A stretch of DNA of 64,000 bases from Kitasatospora sp. NBC_01266. GTDB lineage: Bacteria; Actinomycetota; Actinomycetes; Streptomycetales; Streptomycetaceae. The DNA lies in assembly GCF_036242395.1 (NCBI RefSeq), contig NZ_CP108458.1:1-64000 (forward strand), in the 5' to 3' direction. The notes below the pieces were generated by a model. The model was not told the DNA's origin, ran no database searches, and saw only the letters and a program-made list of their open reading frames with translations. Positions 54,203-64,000 of this stretch are shown in pieces (the stretch's first letter is position 1; every line of letters starts with the position of its first letter). Position numbers and translations under genes: made by a program.

Positions 54203-54865
54203 TACGTCGAGCAGCAGGGCTACGGCCTGCGCTTCGCCATCGAGCCCAAGCCCAACGAGCCGCGCGGCGACATCCTGCTCCCGACGGTCGGTCATGCCCT
54301 GGCGTTCATCGACGAGCTGGAGCGCCCCGAGCGGGTCGGCGTCAACCCGGAGGTCGGCCACGAGCAGATGGCCGGACTGAACTTCCCGCACGGCATCGCC
54401 CAGGCGCTGTGGCACGGCAAGCTCTTCCACATCGACCTCAACGGCCAGTCGGGCATCAAGTACGACCAGGACCTCCGGTTCGGCGCCGGCGACCTGCGCC
54501 AGGCCTTCTGGCTGGTCGACCTGCTGGAGTCGGCCGGCTACCAGGGCCCGAAGCACTTCGACTTCAAGCCCCCGCGCACCGAGGACTTCGACGGCGTCTG
54601 GGCCTCGGCCGCCGGCTGCATGCGCAACTACCTGCTGCTCGCCGAGCGCTCCCGCGCCTTCCGGGCCGACCCCGAGGTGCAGGCGGCGCTGGCGGCCTCG
54701 CGCCTGCCCGAACTCGCCGCCCGCACCGCCGAGGACGGGCTGACCGGCCTGCTGGCCGACCGCACCGCCTTCGAGGAGTTCGACGTCGACGCGGCCGCCG
54801 CCCGCGGCATGGCCTTCGAGCAGCTCGACCAGCTCGCCCTGGAGCACCTGCTCGGCGCCCGCTGA
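54203..54865 (+). pseudogene. xylA: 5'-truncated xylose isomerase
   Basis: About 220 codons of the C-terminal half of actinobacterial Xyl[61 protein letters not shown] and [20 protein letters not shown]. The metal-binding Glu and Asp residues of this half are intact, but the N-terminal half with the catalytic His and the start are absent. It begins abruptly next to the truncated sigma gene. Confidence 0.92.
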
Positions 54866-54867
54866 CC

Positions 54868-54905
54868 GAGTACGTGCCACTGTCGGCGGACAGTGGCACG
54901 TACTC
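54868..54905 (+). terminator. Strong hairpin after xylA
   Basis: Perfect 17-bp arms GAGTACGTGCCACTGTC / GACAGTGGCACGTACTC with a GGCG loop start 3 bp after the stop. Confidence 0.88.
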
Positions 54906-54961
54906 ACAAGATCCACCGTGAGGGCGTCCGGGGCGTGCCGATCCCGTTCCTGACGACCTGT

Positions 54962-54996
54962 GGGAGCGGGTGGCCGCGTCGCCGCCACCCGCTCCC
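54962..54996. terminator. Second hairpin in the xylA-LysR gap
   Basis: 13-bp arms GGGAGCGGGTGGC / GCCACCCGCTCCC with a 9-nt loop. It lies in a 355-bp gap with no gene, before the convergent LysR gene end at 55221. Confidence 0.65.
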
Positions 54997-55220
54997 GAAC
55001 GGCGCCGCCGCTGCCCCGGGCGCCCGGGTGCCGCCTCCTGCGACGGTCGATCCGATCCGTCCGGGGCCGCTGCTGTCCAGGCGCACTGATCCACCTGCAC
55101 CCGGTTCGTTGCCGGTGTCCGCGAACTCCCCGCCCCGGCCTCCGGCACAGACCGGGGGGACGGCGCCAGCAGCGTCGGCCTCGCCACCGCAGGCGTCCGT
55201 CTCGCTTGACCTCCTGCGCG

Positions 55221-56123
55221 TCAGCCCGGCAGCCAGTGCAGCTCGTGCGCCAGGGTTTTGGCGACGGCACGGATGCGGCGGTGTAGTGGTGACTGCTCGC
55301 GTGGGAGGACCAGGTGGATCGTCAGGCTGGGCGCGCCTCGCAGTGGTCGCCAGGTGAGACCGGCCGGTTGTGCCGTGGCCGCGGCTTCTCCGGCCGGGGC
55401 GAGGGTGACCCCGTCGCGCAGGTCGCGCTGAGACAGGTCGAAAGAGACTGCGGGCGTGTGGAATCGGGGGTGTGGTCGGGTGTCTCGGAACAGTGCGGAC
55501 AGCTGATCGTGGATCACGGGGTTGGCCGCACGGTCCGGGAGCCGCAGCGGATACGCGGCCGCGTCGGCGATCTCGATCTCCGGGTGTTCGGCCAGCGGAT
55601 GGTGCTGCGCCAGCTGGACCCCGATGCGCGCACGCCGCAGCAGGAACCGGCGCACGCCACGGCCCGGTTGTTCACCGCGGGTGATCCCGGCATCGATGCG
55701 GCCGTCGGCGACCGCGGGGGAGATCTCCGGTGTCGCCATCGGGACCGCGCCGACCTCGAGTCCGCTGTTCCCGCGAATCAGCCTGTCCACCAGGGCCGGT
55801 GCCGTCTCGGCCCCGGTGCTGAGGCTGTATCCGATGCGCAGCGTGCCCAGTTCACCGGCCGCCGCGCTCCGGGCGGTGTCCCATGCCCGGTCCAGCGCCG
55901 CCAGCGCGGGCGGCGCGGACTCCGCCAAAGCCGCACCGGCCGTGGTCAATACGACGCTACGCGTGTTGCGGACCAGCAGGGCCGTCCCGAGTTCCGCCTC
56001 CAATCGGCGCATCCGGGCGCTGAGTGCGGGCTGTGCGATGCCGATCCGTGCGGCCGCGCGGGTGAAGTTCAACTCCTGCGCCAGCACCAGGAAGTACCGC
56101 AGGCTCACCGTATCCGGCGCCAC
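55221..56123 (-). CDS. LysR-family transcriptional regulator
   Basis: 300 aa from the GTG at 56123 (GGAGGG site). The N-terminal winged HTH is standard: VSLRYFLVLAQELNFTRAAA, RIGIAQPALSARMRRLEAEL, LVRNTRSVVLTTAG. The substrate-binding domain follows (LGTLRIGYSLSTGAETAPAL). It is divergent from the DUF1330 gene at 56312 with a 188-bp gap, the classical arrangement for LysR control of that gene. Confidence 0.9.
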   Translation of the reverse strand: MAPDTVSLRYFLVLAQELNFTRAAARIGIAQPALSARMRRLEAELGTALLVRNTRSVVLTTAGAALAESAPPALAALDRAWDTARSAAAGELGTLRIGYSLSTGAETAPALVDRLIRGNSGLEVGAVPMATPEISPAVADGRIDAGITRGEQPGRGVRRFLLRRARIGVQLAQHHPLAEHPEIEIADAAAYPLRLPDRAANPVIHDQLSALFRDTRPHPRFHTPAVSFDLSQRDLRDGVTLAPAGEAAATAQPAGLTWRPLRGAPSLTIHLVLPREQSPLHRRIRAVAKTLAHELHWLPG

Positions 56124-56311
56124 GTGCCCTCCCCGCCGATTGATAACGATCCGTTCTGAGTCTATCCCGTACCGGTCTTTCCCTCGGCCGCACATCAAGC
56201 CCTAACCTGCGCATATGACGATTCCACTGACCGCAGTACCCGTCGCCGGGATCGATCGAGCCGAGTGTCAATTCGAAGTCGGACGTGTCCGGCCGAACAC
56301 AGGAGGTTTCC

Positions 56312-56605
56312 GTGGCCAAGGGCTACTGGGCCAGTGTCTACCCCGCGATTTCCGACCCTGAGAGGCTGACTGCCTACGAGAAGCTGGCCGGTCCGGCTGT
56401 CCGGGCCGGGGGCGGGCGCCTCCTGTCCCGTGGCGGTCGAGTCGTCGCCCACGAGGCCGGAATCACGCAACGCGTCGTTCTGATCGAGTTCGACAGCTTT
56501 GAACAGGCCGTCGCGGCCTACCAGAGCGAGGCGTACCAGAAGGCGCTGGTGGCCCTCCCCGACGGCTTCGAGCGCGACTTCCGCATCATCGAAGGCATCG
56601 ACTGA
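56312..56605 (+). CDS. DUF1330 domain protein
   Basis: 97 aa, whole-length DUF1330 (alpha-beta ferredoxin-like): AKGYWASVYPAISDPERLTA, YEKLAGPAVRAGGGRLLSRG and FDSFEQAVAAYQSEAYQKAL. An AGGAGG site lies 5 nt before the GTG. It is divergently transcribed from, and probably regulated by, the LysR protein. Cytoplasmic; biochemical role unknown. Confidence 0.88.
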   Translation: MAKGYWASVYPAISDPERLTAYEKLAGPAVRAGGGRLLSRGGRVVAHEAGITQRVVLIEFDSFEQAVAAYQSEAYQKALVALPDGFERDFRIIEGID

Positions 56606-56971
56606 CCGGCGGGCCCAGCCATCGCTGAGCATCCGTCACCTGATACGCACACGGTGCTGAACGACGACTCACGAGACGAGTTCGAAGCGATGCCCCGCGT
56701 CCCGGTTCGTCCTCGACGTCCTCGACGTCCTCGACGGCCTGATCCCTGTCGGGCGGATCGAAGAAGCGCCGCGACGTCCGGGTCGGCTGGACTGTCCCGC
56801 TGACCTCGTCGACGAAGCCCACCCTCGCCCGAAGCGAACCGCGAACCGCTTCTCACACGACAGATCGGTCCAGCGAACACAAGGCTTCGACGACCAGGGG
56901 CGCATCCTGCATCCATCTGCCGTGTGCCGGCCGGCGTGGGGTCCGGGCGGCTGCTCGACGCCTTCTCGTGG
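56606..56971. other. Intergenic region with a short tandem repeat
   Basis: Around 56,706-56,736 the 9-bp unit CGTCCTCGA is repeated three times with CGACGG continuing. No gene is evident in this 366-bp gap. Confidence 0.45.
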
Positions 56972-57460
56972 TCAGCCGAGAGCGATCGAGTTCCCGGACA
57001 CCGTCACCTTGGCCTCCGCAAGCGGCTGGGTGGCCGGGCCGTTCGCCACACTGCCGTCACTGATCTTGAACTTGCTCCCGTGGCACGGGCAGTTGATCGT
57101 TCCGCCGGTCACGTCTCCGACCGTGCAGCCCCGATGGGTGCAGATCGCCGAGAATGCCTTGAACTCGCCAGGGGCGGGCTGCGTCACCACGACCTCCTGC
57201 TCCTTGAAGACCGTGCCGCCGCCCACGGGGATGTCCGCCGTGCTGGCCAGCGCGGCTCCGCCGGAGCTCGAGGCAGAACTGCTGGGCGCCGGCGGCGTGG
57301 TCGCGCCTGCCGAGGAGGCGGAGCCACCGGCGGCAGGTGCCGCCGCCGGCTTGTCGCTCCCCGAGCACGCGGCCAGGGCGGCGGCCAATCCGGTGGTGCC
57401 CGCGGCCGCCACTACCGCGCGGCGGGTGGGGAGTCCGGTCGAGCTGGAGTTCTCTGCCAC
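56972..57460 (-). CDS. Rieske [2Fe-2S] lipoprotein
   Basis: 162 aa from the GTG at 57460 with an AGGAA site. An N-terminal Tat-like TRRAVVAAAGTTGLAAALAA ends in a lipobox Cys32. An Ala/Ser/Pro-rich linker follows. The Rieske motifs CTHRGC and CPCHGS ligate the cluster (two Cys, two His). It matches membrane-attached Rieske proteins of actinomycetes, acting outside the membrane in electron transfer. The open frame to 57538 is not used. Confidence 0.92.
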   Translation of the reverse strand: MAENSSSTGLPTRRAVVAAAGTTGLAAALAACSGSDKPAAAPAAGGSASSAGATTPPAPSSSASSSGGAALASTADIPVGGGTVFKEQEVVVTQPAPGEFKAFSAICTHRGCTVGDVTGGTINCPCHGSKFKISDGSVANGPATQPLAEAKVTVSGNSIALG

Positions 57461-57639
57461 TGCGTGTTCCTGTTCCGTGAAGAGGGCCGGTGCGGGAGCC
57501 GTGATCCGCCCGGAGGCGTGTTGCCCGCGTTTGCCCACTCATACGCCCTCCGACGGCCGCGCGTTCAATGCGGCGGACGGAAATTTCTGACGGCCGTGCG
57601 TCCGTCTTCCGGTCGGGGCACACCGGGTGCCGCCGTCAG

Positions 57640-57645
57640 TAGACT
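57640..57645 (+). promoter_or_regulatory. Putative -10 box of a leaderless mRNA
   Basis: TAGACT ends 6 nt before the GTG start of the HAD gene at 57652, and no ribosome-binding site is present, the usual pattern of leaderless actinobacterial transcripts. Confidence 0.5.
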
Positions 57646-57651
57646 GACCGC

Positions 57652-58311
57652 GTGCAGCGACTGGCGCTCTTCGACCTCGACAACACGCTCATCGACCGTG
57701 ATGCCGCCTTCGCCGCCTGGCTCGACGAGTTCGTCACCGAGCACCGGCTCGACGGCGCGGCACGCACCTGGTTGGTCCACGCGGACAGCCTCAACACCGG
57801 CCCGATGGACGGCTTCTTCCGTCGCGCGCGGCTGGAGTTCGGGCTGGCCCCGTCGGCGGAGGACCTCTGGAGTCGGTTCCGTCAGCGCATGCCCGAGCTG
57901 GCTCGCTGCCGTCCCCCGGACCTCGCGGCTCTCGGTGAACTGCGGGCCGCCGGCTGGAAGACGGCCATCGTGACCAACGGGATGACGGACAACCAGCGGG
58001 GCAAGATCCACCGCACCGGCCTCGCGGCCCTGGTGGACACCTGGTGCATCTCGGACGAGGTCGGGATCCGCAAACCCGACCCCGCGATCTTCCGGCTGGC
58101 CGCGCAACGCTGCGGAACCACGCTCGACCGGGGTGGTTGGACGATCGGCGACAGCAGCACCCACGACATCGCCGGGGGCCGCGGTGCGGGGCTCGGCACC
58201 ATCTGGATCCGCCGCGACCGGACCTGGCCCGACGACCGGCCGGCACCCGACCACGAGGTCGACGACGTCGCCGAAGCCGTCAGGATCCTCCTCGGCCGGT
58301 CCGGGGCCTGA
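57652..58311 (+). CDS. HAD-superfamily hydrolase
   Basis: 219 aa. Motif I LFDLDNTLIDRD with nucleophile Asp, motif II TNGMTDNQ, motif III in IRKPDPAIF and motif IV GDSSTHDI are all intact. Cap domain between motifs I and II is helical (subclass I). It is probably a small-molecule phosphatase; substrate unknown. GTG start, leaderless. Confidence 0.9.
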   Translation: MQRLALFDLDNTLIDRDAAFAAWLDEFVTEHRLDGAARTWLVHADSLNTGPMDGFFRRARLEFGLAPSAEDLWSRFRQRMPELARCRPPDLAALGELRAAGWKTAIVTNGMTDNQRGKIHRTGLAALVDTWCISDEVGIRKPDPAIFRLAAQRCGTTLDRGGWTIGDSSTHDIAGGRGAGLGTIWIRRDRTWPDDRPAPDHEVDDVAEAVRILLGRSGA

Positions 58312-58415
58312 GCGGGTCCGGAGCCGTACTGCTCCCTCGAGGAGGCGCTGCGGACCGGTCAGGACCGTGCAGGGCCACCTTGTCAACGCGAACACTTGAG
58401 CGCGGCACGCGCCGG

Positions 58416-58442
58416 AGGCGGGGTCCCGACGGGACCCCGCCT
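58416..58442. terminator. Hairpin between convergent genes
   Basis: Perfect 12-bp arms AGGCGGGGTCCC / GGGACCCCGCCT with a GAC loop lie between the HAD gene end (58311) and the GH31 fragment end (58459). Confidence 0.8.
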
Positions 58443-58458
58443 TCGGCGCGCGGGGAAC

Positions 58459-59103
58459 TCAGGACCGGTACGGGAGTGCCGCCTCCGAGGTACCCGCCGG
58501 GTGGGTGTGCAGCACGCCGTCCGGGCCGCCGATCCGCAGCTGCCACGGGTGCGGACTGTCGGTGGTCACCCGCAGGCGGTCGCCCTCGCGGCGCAGGTGG
58601 AAGACGGCGGTCCGGCCGGGGCCGTCGGTGCGCGGGATCTCCACGGTGCGCTCGGCCCCGTCGGCGAAGGCGTGCACCCGCAGTTCGACGCCGTCCGCCC
58701 AGGCGGAGACCGGGTGCTGGTCGTCGGCGCCGAGCGGGATGACGGAGTCCGGGCGGGCCAGCAGCGGCAGGGTGTGGAAGCCGTGCTGCTCCCGGACCCA
58801 GCGCGGGCCGGTGAGCTGAGCACCGGTCAGGAAGTTGGTCCAGGTGCCCTCGGGCACGTAGTACTCGACCGTGTCGTCGTCGGTGAAGACCGGGGCGACC
58901 AGCAGGTCCTCGCCCAGCAGGTACTGCCGGTCGAGCGCGGCGGCGGCGGGGTCCTGCGGGAACTCCAGCACCATGGCCCGCATCACCGGGATGCCGGTGG
59001 CGTGCGCCCGCTGGGCGGCGTGCCGCAGGTAGGGGGCGAGGCGGTGCTTGAGCAGGGTGAACTCGCGGGTGACCTCGACGGCCTCCTCGCCGTAGCTCTC
59101 GTT
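58459..59103 (-). pseudogene. GH31 (alpha-xylosidase-like) C-terminal fragment behind a captured promoter
   Basis: The frame has GEEAVEVTREFTLLKHRLAP, YLRHAAQRAHATGIPVMRAM, LLGEDLLVAPVFTDDDTVEY and YVPEGTWTNFLTG, the end of the barrel and the beta domains of GH31. The catalytic Asp residues are missing. The upstream 15 codons (SVNNLLGVN) are not GH31 and come from promoter/operator sequence at 59,118-59,144, so the original start has been deleted and the promoter now reads into the fragment. Confidence 0.85.
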
Positions 59104-59117
59104 GACTCCGAGAAGAT

Positions 59118-59144
59118 TGTTAACGCTCACATTTCCACTGTCAA
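59118..59144 (-). promoter_or_regulatory. Promoter with LacI-type operator
   Basis: On the minus strand TTGACA (59144-59139) is followed by TGTGAGCGTTAACA (59131-59118), which matches the operator at 61039 in 12 of 14 bases. It looks like a LacI-family-controlled sugar promoter whose gene has been replaced by the GH31 fragment. Confidence 0.7.
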
Positions 59145-59151
59145 GTGTGCG

Positions 59152-62581
<3,430 letters not shown>

Positions 62582-62600
62582 CCGGGCGTCACCAACCCAC

Positions 62601-62646
62601 GACGGGCCCGGACGGCGGAGCACCAACCCCGCCACCCGGGCCCGTC
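62601..62646. terminator. Hairpin after the arabinofuranosidase
   Basis: 11-bp arms GACGGGCCCGG / CCGGGCCCGTC with a 24-nt loop, 20 bp after the stop. Confidence 0.65.
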
Positions 62647-62659
62647 ACCGGTGGCGCGC

Positions 62660-62693
62660 CAGGCAACCCTCGCGACGGGGCGCGGGTTGCCTG
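62660..62693. terminator. Hairpin after araA
   Basis: 10-bp arms CAGGCAACCC / GGGTTGCCTG enclose 14 nt, 14 bp beyond the minus-strand stop at 62707. Confidence 0.6.
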
Positions 62694-62706
62694 ACGCGGC
62701 ACCGGC

Positions 62707-64000
62707 TCAGAACCCCTGCGCCAGGCGGTGGTAGGCCTGGTTCCAGCGCAGCTCCCGGGTGAACCGGCGGGTCGTGGTGTCGGCGTCGATCACCAGCAGC
62801 TCGACCCCGAGCATCTCCGCGAGATCGTCCAGCTCCTCGGTGCCGACCGCGCTGGAGAGCACGGTGTGGTGGGGCGCGCCGGCCGTCAGCCAGGCCTCCG
62901 CCGAGCTGCGCAGGTCCGGGCGGGGACGCCAGACCGCCCTGGCAACCGGCAGGTTGGGCAGCGGCGCCGGCGGCTCGACCACGTCGATCTCGTTGGCGAC
63001 CAGCCGGAACCGGTCCCCGAGGTCGGCCAGGCCGACCACCACGGCCGGGCCCGGTTCGGCGTCGAAGACCAGCCGGACCGGGTCCTCCCGGCCGCCGATG
63101 GACAGCGGGTGGATCTCGCAGGACGGCGTGCCGGAGGCGATGCTCGGGCAGACCTCCAGCATGTGCGCCCCGAGCACCAACTCCCGTCCGGGCTCCAGGT
63201 GGTAGGTGTAGTCCTCCATGAAGGAGGTGCCCCCGGGCCGGCCTGCGGCCATCGCCTTGAGGGTCCGCAGCAGCAGCGAGGTCTTCCAGTCCCCCTCGCC
63301 GCCGAAGCCGTAGCCGTCGGCCATCAGCCGCTGCACGGCGAGCCCGGGCAGCTGGCGCAGGCCGCCGAGGTCCTCGAAGTTGGTGGTGAAGGCCTTGAAG
63401 CCGCCCGCGTCCAGGAAGCCGCGCAGGCCGAGCTCGATCCGGGCCGCGTAGCGCAGCGAGTCGTGCCGCGCGCCGTCCGCGCGCAGCTCGGGCGCGAGGC
63501 GGTAGGTCTCCTGGTACTCCTCGACCAGCGTGCCGACCTCCTTGTCCGAGGTCGAATCCACCGCCGCCACCAGGTCGTTGACGCCGTAGGTGTTGACCGA
63601 GACGCCGAACCGCCGCTGCGCCTCCACCTTGTCGCCCTCGGTGACGGCGACGTCGCGCATGTTGTCGCCGAAGCGGGCCAGCCGCAGGCTCCCCAGCGCG
63701 GCCCGGCCGGTGGCGGCCCGGGCCCAGGCGCCGATCCGGGCGGTCACGGCCGGGTCGGCGACGTGCCCGACGACGGTCTTGCGGGCCACTCCGAGCCTGG
63801 TCTGCACGAAGCCGAACTCGCGGTCGCCGTGGGCGGCCTGGTTCAGGTTCATGAAGTCCATGTCGATGGACTGCCAGGGCAGGTCGACGTTGGCCTGGGT
63901 GTGCAGGTGCAGCAGCGGCTTGCGCAGCCCGGACAGGCCGGTGATCCACATCTTGGCCGGCGAGAAGGTGTGCATCCAGGTGATCAGGCCGATGCAGTGG
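62707..64000 (-). CDS. araA: L-arabinose isomerase, 5' end outside the window
   Basis: At least 431 aa; the frame runs off the window edge, so the usual first 70 or so residues are missing. Recognisable segments are [13 protein letters not shown] (after GLITWMHTF), [62 protein letters not shown] and [13 protein letters not shown], which contain the Mn-binding Glu and His. It converts L-arabinose to L-ribulose, the first step after arabinofuranosidase has released the sugar. No disabling change was seen. Confidence 0.95.
   Translation of the reverse strand, partial: HCIGLITWMHTFSPAKMWITGLSGLRKPLLHLHTQANVDLPWQSIDMDFMNLNQAAHGDREFGFVQTRLGVARKTVVGHVADPAVTARIGAWARAATGRAALGSLRLARFGDNMRDVAVTEGDKVEAQRRFGVSVNTYGVNDLVAAVDSTSDKEVGTLVEEYQETYRLAPELRADGARHDSLRYAARIELGLRGFLDAGGFKAFTTNFEDLGGLRQLPGLAVQRLMADGYGFGGEGDWKTSLLLRTLKAMAAGRPGGTSFMEDYTYHLEPGRELVLGAHMLEVCPSIASGTPSCEIHPLSIGGREDPVRLVFDAEPGPAVVVGLADLGDRFRLVANEIDVVEPPAPLPNLPVARAVWRPRPDLRSSAEAWLTAGAPHHTVLSSAVGTEELDDLAEMLGVELLVIDADTTTRRFTRELRWNQAYHRLAQGF

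Overview
The window is high-GC actinobacterial DNA, most consistent with a Streptomyces or Kitasatospora chromosome arm or large linear plasmid. The basis is the strong G/C third-position bias, frequent GTG starts, a SARP/AfsR-type regulator, Tat and Sec secreted hydrolases, an L-glutamate-oxidase-like enzyme, and many actinomycete-type insertion-sequence relics. No rRNA, tRNA, CRISPR array or core housekeeping cluster is visible. All family assignments were made by reading motifs, without database searches.

Layout. 1-2 kb: an array of small hairpins and an IS3 relic. 2.2-8.2 kb: a block of small, plasmid-like genes (DUF402, helical protein, Pro-rich membrane protein, zinc/XRE regulator, SUKH protein). 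8.2-11.6 kb: a pfkB kinase followed by a HAD-GT20 fusion resembling glucosylglycerol-phosphate synthase/phosphatase. 11.8-14.7 kb: gene fragments, including an IS3 end and a frameshifted partial copy of the 3.2-kb gene. 14.9-18.4 kb: AfsR-type SARP regulator and a MerR-like protein. 18.6-19.1 kb: an unexplained tandemly duplicated non-coding segment. 19.6-22 kb: an AtzG/AtzE-like amidase pair and a TetR gene sharing an operator-like sequence. 22.7-25.9 kb: a coupled pair of secreted serine hydrolases. 26-32 kb: debris, an IS6 deletion derivative, an L-amino-acid oxidase and a Y-family-polymerase-like gene. 32.7-34.4 kb: a 45-residue-repeat protein. 34.7-40.4 kb: degraded genes plus several intact small genes. 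40.7-42 kb: an intact IS110-family element. 42-44 kb: secreted B-lectin and C39-like protease.

From 44 to 64 kb a plant-polysaccharide gene set (GH29, lactonase, GH42/GH151-like, XylA, GH31, GH10 xylanase, GH54 arabinofuranosidase, AraA) is interleaved with unrelated genes. Four of these (GH29, GH42-like, XylA, GH31) lack their 5' ends. At 45,540 and about 54,200 two 5'-truncated genes meet head to head, which suggests deletion or inversion breakpoints or a misassembly. The xylanase and arabinofuranosidase are divergent, have operator-like palindromes upstream, and end in the same carbohydrate-binding module, which forms a 405-bp inverted repeat with one difference seen.

Overall the region looks like a dynamic, decaying accessory region. 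Intact units likely to function are the ggpPS-like pair, the amidase/TetR unit, the secreted hydrolase pair, the amino-acid oxidase, IS110, the 45-residue-repeat protein, the anti-sigma-like gene, the LysR/DUF1330 pair, Rieske lipoprotein, arabinofuranosidase and AraA.
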